Program-made: the position numbers and the translations under genes
NCBI GenBank assembly: GCA_021770785.1
Contig: JAETQH010000001.1
Location: 62,001 to 126,000 of the forward strand
Reading direction: 5' to 3'
From: Lachnospiraceae bacterium
GTDB taxonomy: Bacteria; Bacillota; Clostridia; Lachnospirales; Lachnospiraceae
DNA: 64,000 nt
In this document: positions 33,224 to 42,717 of the stretch, in pieces
Layout of the letters: each line of letters starts with the position of its first letter
Numbering within the stretch: position 1 is the first letter of the stretch
The notes under the pieces: generated by a model
What the model was told of the DNA's origin: nothing
Seen by the model: the letters and a program-made list of their open reading frames with translations, nothing else
Databases searched by the model: none

Positions 33224-36052
33224 TTACTTCTTTTTCCACTTCGCATAAAGTGTAATGTTTCCTGTACTTCCTTTTTTGATTTTTGTTACCTTCTTTTTAT
33301 ATTTGCTGTCACTGTACCACCCCACAAACTGATATCCCTTCCTTGTGGGCTTTTTCAGGGTAATTGTCTTGGTGGTATAGTAATAGTAGTCCGGATTTTT
33401 GGCAACATTTTTTCCGCCTTTTAATTTGTAGGTAATGGTATATTTCGTCTTTTTCCACTGGGCGTAAAGGACAACTTTTCCGCCGGATTTTGTGGTAAGA
33501 TTCTTTACCTTTGCCTTATTTTTAAATGCAGTTCCACTGCCGTCCTTTTTGGTATTCCAGCCAACAAAGGTATAACCTGTTCTCTTAAATTTATTGGCAG
33601 TCAACTGATAGCTTTTTCCGTATTTTCTGGAAGTTAAAGAACTCATCTTTCCGCTGGTGCTGCCGTTTCCCTTAAAACAAATGGTATATTTTTTTGCCTC
33701 CCATTTTGCATAAAAAGTCTTATTCCCTGTGGAACCATTCTTTATCCCTGTTACCTTTTTCGTACATTTACTGTCTGTATACCAGCCTATAAATTTATAA
33801 CCCGTGCGGGTAGGATTTTTTAAAGTGATAGTGGCAGAAGATTTTTTATAGGAAGCCGGATTGCTCTTATTGTTTTTGCCACCGCCTAGCCGGTAGGTAA
33901 TAGTATACTCCTTTACCGCCCACTGGGCATACAACGTAATTTTCCCATTCGGAACCGCAGTGAGATTTTGGATTGCTACCCCGTCAGAAAATGACGTGCC
34001 ACTTCCGTCTGCTTTTGTATTCCATCCGGTAAAGACATATTCTGTCTTTTTATATGTATTGGCGGGGAGGCTATATTCCCTATCATACTGTAAATCTATC
34101 ATCTCTCCCATAGAACCACTGCCGCCATTTCCGGAGAACACAATGTGGTAACGGATTGGCTGCCATTTTGCATAAAAAATCTTATCCCCTGTACTGCCCG
34201 CTGCAATTCCTGCTGCCGGGCTGTAAAAACCTAGATCGGTGTACCAGCCTCCAAAGGTGTAGCCTGTTTTTCCCGGCTCCTGCAGGGTAATGCTGTCGGC
34301 ATAGGTATAGCTTGTGGGATTCTGTCCGTTTTCGCCGCCATCCAATTCATAGGTAATATGGTAGATATTAATTTCCCACTGGGCATATAAAGTAATATTT
34401 TGGGACAAGCCTGCTATCTGCGCCCTGTCCGTATAAACCGTTCCTTTTCCGTCTGCACCGGTACTCCATCCGGTAAAATGGTAACCATCCCTCTGGAAAA
34501 CAGCCTCTGGCAGATATGCCCCTGTCCCCTCATAAACCTCCATGCTTTCCATGGTTCCGGTTCCCCCATTCCCGTCAAAGGAAACCGTATATTTCTTTTT
34601 CACGGCAACCTCTTTAGAAGCTGTCTCGCTGTCCCAATAGCCGTTGCAGACTGCGACTGCCTGCAGCAGCATATTCTCTGTTATTTCAAAGTCTCTGGCA
34701 TAACGGTAAGCCTTTGCCCCGCCTACTTTAGGTATGCTGCCGTCTAAGGTATAATAAATCTGTGCCCCCGGCGTGCTGCTCTCTATCTGTAAAACATATT
34801 TACCTCCTAGAATATCAGCTGTTATCACCGGTGCTGCCGTCTGCTCCGTAATCCGGGGCAGTATTCCGGGAGAGTAGCTGTCGGCGCCGGAATCTAAGGT
34901 ACACAGCGGAAGATATTCTTCCCAGAAGCTTTCCTCATAATGGCTCGAACTCATATCAAACACAGCGTCACTACGTTCAAAATACGTATAATATACCGTG
35001 CTGTTCCGGTCATCCCAGGTACAGTCCACATTATACCAGGAATCATTAATCCTGACTTTATTCCACTCATGGTTCGAGCTGGTGACTGCCACTGCGTCAA
35101 TACCAGAACCATTGCACATCATCTCAAAAGACTGGGCGTACCCGGCACATACGGTTGAATCCGTGCAGAAAACACTGTAGGCAGATTGCGTATACTGGGT
35201 ATTCTCATCAAACCCGGATTCGTTGATTGCATGATTGTACTCTACTTTTTCAATAATAAGATCGTAAATCAGTTTCACCTTTTCCACATCGGTACTGCAG
35301 GCATCTATCTGTGCCTGCCACATATCTACCTGCCTTTTCACCTGTTCTGTCGCCGCTTTCCTGTCCTCTGTGCCGGCAAAAGCACTGTAAATACCAAAAC
35401 CAACTGCCGAAGAAGTGCTCCAGATGGCATTATTCAAAAAATAATATTGAGGATTGTTGTACCGGAAAATCCTTGCTATTTGTTTCATTTCCTGTAAGGA
35501 AAGCCCCATGTTGCTCTTCACCAGCTCCGTGCGGTATTTTCCGGTCTGGACACCGCCGCTTTTTACGGCAATTCCCGGCGTATTCTGCTCCGTATATTGG
35601 ATACACATTGCCTGCAGGGCATCCCAGTATTCACGCTCCGCCTCGTTCATCTGATTGTAAAAATAATAATTGGTATATTTCTCCCATTCAGAGCCATAAT
35701 CGTCAGCAGAACTTCTCAGGCTGTATTCCGCTGTTTCTTCAAAATATTCTGCCTCTTCCTCCGGGACGGTCAGTTCTTCCACCGGAAGCAAACCATCTGT
35801 GGGAAATTCCTCTTCTGCCGGTATCTCTGCGGCTGTTTCCGATGGAGCTTCCGGCTCTGTCTCCGGCAGTTCTCCCGGTTCTGTTTCCAATGGAGTTTCC
35901 GGCTCTGCCTCCGATGGCTCTTCTATTTCTTCTATGGGTTCTTCCTCCAGCACAGTATCTATTATTTCTGCCGCCGAAACGTCACGCGGAGCAATCACCG
36001 TTCCCAGCACCACGCATACAGCCATTAGCACTGCCAAACATCTTTTTTTCAC
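33224..36052 (-). CDS. Secreted transglutaminase-like protein with six InlB-type repeats
   Basis: A 942-residue paralogue of the next gene with the same order: signal peptide (CLAVLMAVCVVLGTVIAPRD), Glu/Pro/Thr linker (to about 125), transglutaminase-like domain with Cys in TVCAGYAQSFEMM, His in NHEWNKVRI and Asp in NVDCTWDD, a chitobiase C-terminal-type domain (AQIYYTLDGSIP) and six repeats of about 70 residues. The repeats alternate two types, GNG...GWNTK...LYAQW and GG...GWY...YAKW. The last three are closest to those of the paralogue, pointing to copying between the genes. Start GTG at 36052 with GGAGG ahead. First gene of the two-gene operon. Confidence 0.9.
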   Translation of the reverse strand: MKKRCLAVLMAVCVVLGTVIAPRDVSAAEIIDTVLEEEPIEEIEEPSEAEPETPLETEPGELPETEPEAPSETAAEIPAEEEFPTDGLLPVEELTVPEEEAEYFEETAEYSLRSSADDYGSEWEKYTNYYFYNQMNEAEREYWDALQAMCIQYTEQNTPGIAVKSGGVQTGKYRTELVKSNMGLSLQEMKQIARIFRYNNPQYYFLNNAIWSTSSAVGFGIYSAFAGTEDRKAATEQVKRQVDMWQAQIDACSTDVEKVKLIYDLIIEKVEYNHAINESGFDENTQYTQSAYSVFCTDSTVCAGYAQSFEMMCNGSGIDAVAVTSSNHEWNKVRINDSWYNVDCTWDDRNSTVYYTYFERSDAVFDMSSSHYEESFWEEYLPLCTLDSGADSYSPGILPRITEQTAAPVITADILGGKYVLQIESSTPGAQIYYTLDGSIPKVGGAKAYRYARDFEITENMLLQAVAVCNGYWDSETASKEVAVKKKYTVSFDGNGGTGTMESMEVYEGTGAYLPEAVFQRDGYHFTGWSTGADGKGTVYTDRAQIAGLSQNITLYAQWEINIYHITYELDGGENGQNPTSYTYADSITLQEPGKTGYTFGGWYTDLGFYSPAAGIAAGSTGDKIFYAKWQPIRYHIVFSGNGGSGSMGEMIDLQYDREYSLPANTYKKTEYVFTGWNTKADGSGTSFSDGVAIQNLTAVPNGKITLYAQWAVKEYTITYRLGGGKNNKSNPASYKKSSATITLKNPTRTGYKFIGWYTDSKCTKKVTGIKNGSTGNKTFYAKWEAKKYTICFKGNGSTSGKMSSLTSRKYGKSYQLTANKFKRTGYTFVGWNTKKDGSGTAFKNKAKVKNLTTKSGGKVVLYAQWKKTKYTITYKLKGGKNVAKNPDYYYYTTKTITLKKPTRKGYQFVGWYSDSKYKKKVTKIKKGSTGNITLYAKWKKK

Positions 36053-36099
36053 AAAGCCACCTCCGATTCTTTCTTCTCTTCTGTGCCTTATCTCCTAGA

Positions 36100-36128
36100 A
36101 TTATAACAAAAACTCCTGTCTTTTTCAA
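36100..36128 (-). promoter_or_regulatory. Promoter of the transglutaminase-repeat gene pair
   Basis: TTGAAA (36128-36123), a 17-nt spacer and TATAAT (36105-36100) on the minus strand, about 50 nt before the GTG start at 36052. Confidence 0.85.
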
Positions 36129-36171
36129 TGACCGCATGACAGTTCTGCCGTGCAAAAAAAGAAGTTCAAAA

Positions 36172-36215
36172 AAGAAAAGGCTGTACACCGCCCAAAATAC
36201 CGGCGGCGTACAGCC
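36172..36215 (-). terminator. Rho-independent terminator of the fibronectin-III gene
   Basis: GGCTGTACACCGCC (36179-36192) pairs with GGCGGCGTACAGCC (36202-36215), with one mismatch. On the minus strand it is followed by TTTTCTTTTTT. Confidence 0.88.
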
Positions 36216-36250
36216 CCTTTCTTTTCTTACTTCCAATCTCTCAATTAAGT

Positions 36251-39200
36251 TTATTTCACTTTGACAGATTTTACTTTAGAATATTTTGCATATACTTTAG
36301 AGCCGTCATCGTTATATTTGTATGCACGAACTCTATAGTAATAGGTCTTACCTTTCTTCAGTACGTTACTCTTGCTGTTTTTGTCAACATAGGTAAGTGT
36401 CTTTGCATTATTGACATCCTTAATTACTTCAAAGCCTTTCTTCTTGCTTGTAGAACGCTCAATTTCATATCCGTCTGCCTCTTTAGAAGCTTTGTACTTC
36501 AAAGTAACTTTCTTAGATTTGCTTGTAATCTTAGAAATAGATGTTGCTGCAGGTTTTGTCTCATTGAAGGTAGCAGATGCAGCCTTGCTTGCTCCACTGG
36601 AATAATAGTAATCATTCCAATTAGCCTCCTCATTGTCATAGACATAACCATCTGTGGAAGTATTCTTCTTGCATGCCACTACATAATAGTAATACTTCAC
36701 TCCTGTATCCGGACCATCTGCAAGAACAATATCTGTTACACCATTGACAGAGTAGGTAATCTTACGATCTACTACCGATGCCACATTCATGTCATTTTCT
36801 GTTGCCTGCCTATATCCGGAAACTGTACTGCTGTCCGTAACATAAGTACCAATCTGTGTTGCGCCAGAATAGTTATAAGATTTTGTATCTTTATTATATA
36901 CGCTATCTTTTACTGTCGTTCTGTATACTTTATAATAATCAGCTCCTGATACTTTCTTCCAGGTTACCTTAATGCCATCCTTCGTTGCCTTTGCTTTTAC
37001 ACTTGTTGGAGCTGCAAGAACCGGCATAACAGTTACTCCATACGCCTCCGTATATTTCGTTCCATTGTATGCGCGAACTCGATAAGTAACTCCCTCGGTG
37101 TTCTTTGTTGCCGGCAATGTGACTGTGCTTGTCTTAACACTCTTGATAGTCTTATACTTGCTCCATTTACCGGAAGCATTATCCAGTTTCTCAACCAGAT
37201 AGCCTTTTGCTGTATATACCGGATTCCATGTAACAGTCACTTTACCGTTTGATTTCTGAACATACTTAAAATTAGTCAATTCAAAACCAAGTGATACTAC
37301 TGCCTGATCTTCAATATATACTTTCTTATTGTCCACCATCTTGTATGCCTTTACTTTATAGCTGTATGACATACCGCTTGTCAGACCTTTATCGGTATAA
37401 GACTTTTTGCCGGAAGACAAATCAGCAATCATCTTATATTTTTCGTAACTATTTCCTTCGCCATTTGAAATTTCTGTTGCTGAGGATTTAGTTACACTTC
37501 TATAGATTTCATAACCTTTTGTACCGCTAATCTTTGACCAGCTTAATTTTACTGATGTCTTAGAAGCAGCAGCAGCCTGTAATTTCATGTTGCCGCCCCA
37601 TCCAGTCATTGCCTCACAGTATACCCATGTGCCTTTTGAGGTCTTATTGGTATCCGTATTGAAGAAATACGGACGTACGCGGTAAGAATATGTGGTGTCT
37701 GCTTTTAATTTTTTATCTGTATAAGACGGTGAAGATGTCTGTGCCAGAGTTGTCCAAACTGTTTTCTTACCGTTTACAGATTTCTTCTGTATCTCATAAC
37801 CAGTTACCTGTGTCGGCTGTTTCATGGTTAATGTGATACTGTCTTTTGTAACATAGCTACAACCTACTTCTATCTCAGGAACGGATACTTTTACCTTAAC
37901 AACATTAGAAAATGCACTGTACTTTTTCTCTGTCGTTTTTGCTTCGCTGTTGTAGGTACGCATCTTTACATAATATGTTTTTCCCGGAGTCAAATAACTT
38001 TTATCAAGATCAACTTTCTTATTGCTGTTCACAGAATATGTTTCTTGCTCTGTCTGAACATCCTTCTCATTTGTTTCAAAATTCTTTGAATCAGAATACC
38101 AGAGTTCTACGTCCTCATCCAAACGTAATTTACCAGTATAGCTAAACCGATAGTAATTGTCATTCTGCTCTGCAAGTGCAATCTTACCGATTTCGGATGT
38201 TGTTGCGGTGTCTTTTGTGATAGTAATTACATTAGAAGGCTGTCCGTATACTTTCTCGGTCTTTCCTGTTACCTGATTCTTCACCCATACATAAGCAACG
38301 GCTCTGATATAAGAGGTTCCTTCCGGCAAATCGGATTTGTAAACCGTGCTTGTTTCATATTCATATTCGTCGTCATCCTCGTCATAATATGTGTGTGTGA
38401 AAGTAGACCAGTTTGAAGAATTTGCATCGTTCGCAATCTGGATTTCATATCTGTCATCGTTCTTTCTATCCAGCACAGCGTTAAAACGTAAGGTATATGT
38501 ATCTTCATTCTCGCTGTAAATTTTCAGACCAGTAATATTTTTCGGTGTCTTCTGTGCATTTGTTGTAAAGCTTGTGATAGCGGCTGTTGCCATAATCTCC
38601 GCATAACGGGATTTTTCCATACTGGTATACGGCATACCGTAGCTGCTTGCCACTGCTCTGACATAGTAAGTCGTAGATGGTTTCAAATTACTGTTATCCT
38701 TACTAATCTTAAGCTTATAGTCATCTGCCCCATTAGAGATATATGCTGTCTGCCAATCCTGAACCAGAGAAGCATCTGTAAAGTTTGCGTCTGTAGCAAT
38801 CTGATAATATACATCGCCTCTGAAATTAGCAACATTGAAATCATAAGAGAAATAGTAATAATCCTCATCTTCCCTTACCAGCTTGAAATTTGTCAATGCC
38901 GCAACGTTGCCTGCCGATTTGAATGTTACTGCCTCAGACCAGTCACCCTGATACTCTACTGCCGCTTTCCATTCCTGTGCAGCTGAGTCATACTCTGTGT
39001 ATCTGTTGACTGCGCGGACACGAATGGTATAGGTTTCATTGTTGTTGAATAACTCTAATGGGTTGCCATTCTGGTCATATACAAGGTCTCCTGCCTCTGT
39101 ATATGCACTAAGACCGGATAAACTGTATACATTAGCTACATTCGAGTTTACATCATAATAATTCCTATGCTTTTCATTATTATATGTATCAGGACGCCAA

Positions 39201-41308
39201 GAATAGCTGTTCCCCTTTGAATCTTTGATTTCTATCTCATATCTGTCCACATTTTCAATTTCATTCCAACGCATCATAGGAGCAGAAATCTTCTGGTTAT
39301 CCTTTGTTGCTGTCTGAATCCAAAAACCTGTTACCTGCGCCGGTTTTGCGTTAATACCTGTAGAGATCTCATCTACCGGAACGGTGTACGTATAAGTATC
39401 TGACCATTCTCCATAGGTAACTTCTGTCTGTCCGTCCAACTTACGACCTGCACGAACACGAATGGTATATGTCTGACCCTGTTCCATTGCGTGGAGGGCA
39501 GCACCTGTCTTTGTATTGATTACTTCAACCGGTTTCCCATCTTTTTCCACATAAGCCTTCAAGTCCATTACATCTGCAGATGTACTATTTACCGTCAGGT
39601 AGTTTTCATAATTATATACATACTTCTGGCTTGCAGAATCATATACAGAAGGATTAGCTATATAAAGTCTGTTGGAAGCATCCTTAACTTCTATCTGATA
39701 AGATGTATTTGCCAAAACGGGTGACTCCGCTACTTCTTTCCATGAAACGTTATTGTTCGTTGTATTTACCTTTACTCCCGTTACTTTTTCAGGAACCGTG
39801 ACCGCCGGAACAGTAAAGTTCAATGCCTCAGACCATTCTGAATACTGTTTCTCGTTGCTGCCATTTTTGTAATTATACGCACGAACCCTAACCGTATAGG
39901 TAACACCCGGTTTTCCGGAACGAATTGTTTCACCATTTTCTGTCTTTGTCACAGCCATTCCGTCTGCATTTAACTCATATGCGGGTTTATTTGAAACATA
40001 AAGTGACGTTTCATAAGAATCTACATCGTAATTTTTCAGTACATCTTTACCTGTCTCATCGTCATTGTCATAGTCATTGTACCAATTTCCTGCAGCATCT
40101 TTTAACTCCACTTCATATCCGCGGACATTCTTTACCTGATTCCACGATACGCTCTTGCTGGCAATGTCATACTCCAGTTGTCCTGTAACCTGTGGAACAC
40201 TATTCTCCTGAACCGTAACTGTGACAGGTTCTGACCAGTCACTTACCGTCTTGCTGTCTCCGCTGCCGACAACACCGCGCAGACGTACGGTATAAGACTG
40301 TCCTGCTGCAAACGCTTTAACAGCAACGCCATTTTCATCTACCACCTGAGTTGGGTTTCCTTCTTTCACCTCATATAGATAAGCCCCGACATTAACCGGA
40401 TCAATGGTGTCGCTACTTGTGAAACAATAGGTACCGATAAGGCTTCCATCCTTTACAGATGCCCACTGAAAATACTCACGACCAGAGGCGTCCTTAATTT
40501 CCATCTCGACAGTTTCATTTTTCCCCTTTTGGTACACAATGCTGGTATTACCGTTTTCACGATTCACTACAATACCTGTGACCTTTTCTGCCTGATACTG
40601 CATTGTGGGGAAATTGTAGGTGATGGGGTCAGACCATTCACCAAACGCATATGCGCCGCCATTTTCATTATAGGCACGAACCTGAATCGTATAGGCGGTA
40701 TTATTTTTAATTTCCAGTGTTTTTCCTTCTAAATCTTTAGCTGGTACATAACTACCGTTTTCTAATTTGTATCCTGACAGATAATACACAAGGCTATCTA
40801 AATCCTGTGATGTGCCATCAGTATCATCATAGTAATCCAGACCTGATTTCACCTCACCTGCAGCATCTGGGTAACTGCCTGTACCTTCTGCATATTCCAC
40901 GCCGTTCCCGTCAACTACATGAATTTCATATCCCTCGGCATTCTGATCTGCATCCCAGGAAAGTATTGACTGATCAATCTCTCCATTTTGTGCTTCTGTT
41001 TCAAATCTTAAATTAGCAACTTTACCGGGTGTCGTAACTGATACCTGCTCTGCTGCCTTTAATTCAGTATCTGTTGTTTCAGGTACCTCTTCTGCTTCGC
41101 TGGTCTCTGACGTACCAACTACTTCGGTTGTCTCAGATACTTCTTCTGTTTCACTGTTCTCTGTTGTCTCAACAAATTCAGCAAAAACTATGGCATCTTC
41201 GTCAACATTTGCTTGCTGTGCAGCAAGTGTCGGTGCTGCATCACCCACTACCATACTTGCGGCTAAGATGATGGCACCTATTCTTGCGCTCATTCCACGT
41301 TTCTTCAT
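36251..41308 (-). CDS. Very large secreted fibronectin type III protein
   Basis: A 1685-residue exported protein with a signal peptide (ARIGAIILAASMVVGDAAPT, then LAAQQ), a Glu/Thr linker (to about 80) and about 13 fibronectin-III-like units of 90-130 residues. Examples are VTGFWIQTATKDNQ...RYEIEIKDSKG and KLSWSKISGTKGYEIYRSV near the C-terminus. The first five units share an EIxxxDxxG(N/R)xY strand and a YTIRVRA-type strand, so they arose by duplication. No enzyme domain, LPxTG or S-layer motif is seen, so how it is retained is unknown. The frame opens upstream to 41452, but the promoter -10 lies at 41429-41424, so the ATG at 41308 with GAGGAG ahead is used. Confidence 0.88.
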   Translation of the reverse strand: MKKRGMSARIGAIILAASMVVGDAAPTLAAQQANVDEDAIVFAEFVETTENSETEEVSETTEVVGTSETSEAEEVPETTDTELKAAEQVSVTTPGKVANLRFETEAQNGEIDQSILSWDADQNAEGYEIHVVDGNGVEYAEGTGSYPDAAGEVKSGLDYYDDTDGTSQDLDSLVYYLSGYKLENGSYVPAKDLEGKTLEIKNNTAYTIQVRAYNENGGAYAFGEWSDPITYNFPTMQYQAEKVTGIVVNRENGNTSIVYQKGKNETVEMEIKDASGREYFQWASVKDGSLIGTYCFTSSDTIDPVNVGAYLYEVKEGNPTQVVDENGVAVKAFAAGQSYTVRLRGVVGSGDSKTVSDWSEPVTVTVQENSVPQVTGQLEYDIASKSVSWNQVKNVRGYEVELKDAAGNWYNDYDNDDETGKDVLKNYDVDSYETSLYVSNKPAYELNADGMAVTKTENGETIRSGKPGVTYTVRVRAYNYKNGSNEKQYSEWSEALNFTVPAVTVPEKVTGVKVNTTNNNVSWKEVAESPVLANTSYQIEVKDASNRLYIANPSVYDSASQKYVYNYENYLTVNSTSADVMDLKAYVEKDGKPVEVINTKTGAALHAMEQGQTYTIRVRAGRKLDGQTEVTYGEWSDTYTYTVPVDEISTGINAKPAQVTGFWIQTATKDNQKISAPMMRWNEIENVDRYEIEIKDSKGNSYSWRPDTYNNEKHRNYYDVNSNVANVYSLSGLSAYTEAGDLVYDQNGNPLELFNNNETYTIRVRAVNRYTEYDSAAQEWKAAVEYQGDWSEAVTFKSAGNVAALTNFKLVREDEDYYYFSYDFNVANFRGDVYYQIATDANFTDASLVQDWQTAYISNGADDYKLKISKDNSNLKPSTTYYVRAVASSYGMPYTSMEKSRYAEIMATAAITSFTTNAQKTPKNITGLKIYSENEDTYTLRFNAVLDRKNDDRYEIQIANDANSSNWSTFTHTYYDEDDDEYEYETSTVYKSDLPEGTSYIRAVAYVWVKNQVTGKTEKVYGQPSNVITITKDTATTSEIGKIALAEQNDNYYRFSYTGKLRLDEDVELWYSDSKNFETNEKDVQTEQETYSVNSNKKVDLDKSYLTPGKTYYVKMRTYNSEAKTTEKKYSAFSNVVKVKVSVPEIEVGCSYVTKDSITLTMKQPTQVTGYEIQKKSVNGKKTVWTTLAQTSSPSYTDKKLKADTTYSYRVRPYFFNTDTNKTSKGTWVYCEAMTGWGGNMKLQAAAASKTSVKLSWSKISGTKGYEIYRSVTKSSATEISNGEGNSYEKYKMIADLSSGKKSYTDKGLTSGMSYSYKVKAYKMVDNKKVYIEDQAVVSLGFELTNFKYVQKSNGKVTVTWNPVYTAKGYLVEKLDNASGKWSKYKTIKSVKTSTVTLPATKNTEGVTYRVRAYNGTKYTEAYGVTVMPVLAAPTSVKAKATKDGIKVTWKKVSGADYYKVYRTTVKDSVYNKDTKSYNYSGATQIGTYVTDSSTVSGYRQATENDMNVASVVDRKITYSVNGVTDIVLADGPDTGVKYYYYVVACKKNTSTDGYVYDNEEANWNDYYYSSGASKAASATFNETKPAATSISKITSKSKKVTLKYKASKEADGYEIERSTSKKKGFEVIKDVNNAKTLTYVDKNSKSNVLKKGKTYYYRVRAYKYNDDGSKVYAKYSKVKSVKVK

Positions 41309-41423
41309 TCGCGCACTCTCCTCTTCTTTTATTTTATTTATGGTCTGCACCAAAAATGTTATCTCAACTTTTCTCCATTTATATGTCTTCCAACCTTTGG
41401 TACTATATCCATAAACTCTTTCT

Positions 41424-41452
41424 AGTATAGCACCATTTACTTTTTTCATCAA
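41424..41452 (-). promoter_or_regulatory. Promoter of the fibronectin-III gene
   Basis: TTGATG (41452-41447), a 17-nt spacer and TATACT (41429-41424) on the minus strand. The leader would be about 110 nt. It sets the upper limit for the start codon of the gene. Confidence 0.75.
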
Positions 41453-41650
41453 GGTATTAATTATTAAAACATACCTATTTTCTTGGACTTATTAAATATT
41501 GATATTGCACTTTGCACAAAAAATGTGAATTTTTTATGTCTATTGTAAATACTTTTTCACGAGATTTGTAATTGTAGTTTCGAAAATGCTAAAAATATTT
41601 GAAACTTATTCCCTATTAACATTGAATTTTTCTCCTTTATTTTTATTCAA
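41453..41650. other. AT-rich gap without a recognisable gene
   Basis: The stretch between the fibronectin-III promoter and the terminator of the GT2 gene is strongly AT-rich, with no convincing coding frame or repeat. It may hold upstream promoter sequence. Confidence 0.5.
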
Positions 41651-41697
41651 AAAATATGCAGGATATGGAAAAATCTTCTCCTTTTCCCAATCCTGCA
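41651..41697 (-). terminator. Rho-independent terminator of the GT2 gene
   Basis: TGCAGGAT (41657-41664) pairs with ATCCTGCA (41690-41697). On the minus strand it is followed by TATTTTTTG. Confidence 0.78.
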
Positions 41698-41703
41698 TTT
41701 TAT

Positions 41704-42717
41704 TCACATCTTTCCTTCTTCTCCGCTGCCCGTCTTATCTCCTGCCTTGTCCTCCCTCTCCTCCTCCGGTTTCTGATAAGTTCTTTCACTGATGATATAA
41801 CGAGGCCTCGCTTTCACTTCCATATAAATCTTTCCGATATATTCGCCTAATACACCCAGGCATATCAGCTGTATACCTCCCATAAAACAGACGATACAGA
41901 CTGTACTTGTCCAACCTGTCACGGTTCTTCCCAAAAGTTCTGTCGCAACTGCCCAGATAACTCCTGCAAAACCTAAAAATGAGACGCCTACTCCCATGCC
42001 AGTAATAATCCGCAACGGTTTTACGCTCAGACTAGTGATCCCGTCAAATGCAAGTCCCAGCATTTTCGAAAGGGGATAATGGGATTTTCCCGCTGCCCGC
42101 TCATGCCTTTCATAATATACGCTGGTGCTTTTAAATCCAACCAGAGGTATCATTCCCCGCAAAAACAGATTTACTTCCCTGAAATCTGCCAGTTCTTTTA
42201 ACACTCTGGCGGAAACCAGGCGGTAATCTGCATGATTATATACTACATCTGCCCCTAATTTATTCATTAATTTATAAAAGGTTTGTGCCGTAAACCGTTT
42301 AAAAAAAGTATCTGTGTCACGGTTACTCCGCACGCCGTAAACCACTTCACAACCATCATGGTATGCATCCACCATCGCCTCCATAGTATGGATGTCATCC
42401 TGCCCGTCACAGTCAATGGAAATCACAATATCCGCTGTTTCCTTTACCTCCATCATGCCTGCCCAGACTGCATTCTGGTGCCCCCGGTTCCTGCTCTGGC
42501 TGATTCCCGCAAAATGTACATCTTCCTCTGCAAGCTTCTCTATGAATTCCCAGGTACGATCCTTACTGCCGTCATTCACGAATAGAATACGGCTGTCATC
42601 ACTTATTTTTTCCTTCTGTATTAATTCTGTCAATTCCTGCAAAAATAAGCCGGAAGTAATGAGGATTACTTCTTCTTCATTATAACAGGGAACAATAATA
42701 TATAATATGGTATTCAT
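41704..42717 (-). CDS. GtrB-like membrane glycosyltransferase (GT2)
   Basis: A 337-residue GT2 protein of the polyprenyl-phosphate sugar synthase type. It has ILYIIVPCYNEEEVIL, LFVNDGSKDRTWEF, the DxD-type VISIDCDGQDDIHTM (about residue 97) and two C-terminal membrane helices (about 235-260 and 270-295). The tail after about residue 300 is charged. It is paralogous to the GtrB-like protein at 6236-7159, but no gtrA or GtrII gene adjoins it. Instead its ATG overlaps the stop of an AAA-ATPase/PD-(D/E)XK gene as ATGA. AGGGAG lies just before the start. Where its lipid-linked sugar goes is unknown. Confidence 0.9.
   Translation of the reverse strand: MNTILYIIVPCYNEEEVILITSGLFLQELTELIQKEKISDDSRILFVNDGSKDRTWEFIEKLAEEDVHFAGISQSRNRGHQNAVWAGMMEVKETADIVISIDCDGQDDIHTMEAMVDAYHDGCEVVYGVRSNRDTDTFFKRFTAQTFYKLMNKLGADVVYNHADYRLVSARVLKELADFREVNLFLRGMIPLVGFKSTSVYYERHERAAGKSHYPLSKMLGLAFDGITSLSVKPLRIITGMGVGVSFLGFAGVIWAVATELLGRTVTGWTSTVCIVCFMGGIQLICLGVLGEYIGKIYMEVKARPRYIISERTYQKPEEEREDKAGDKTGSGEEGKM

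Noticed and set aside
35311-36264. Long plus-strand open frame opposite the larger repeat protein gene
   Set aside because: It is antisense to a gene with signal peptide and domains, is biased in composition by the Glu/Pro-rich linker on the other strand, and has no ribosome site.
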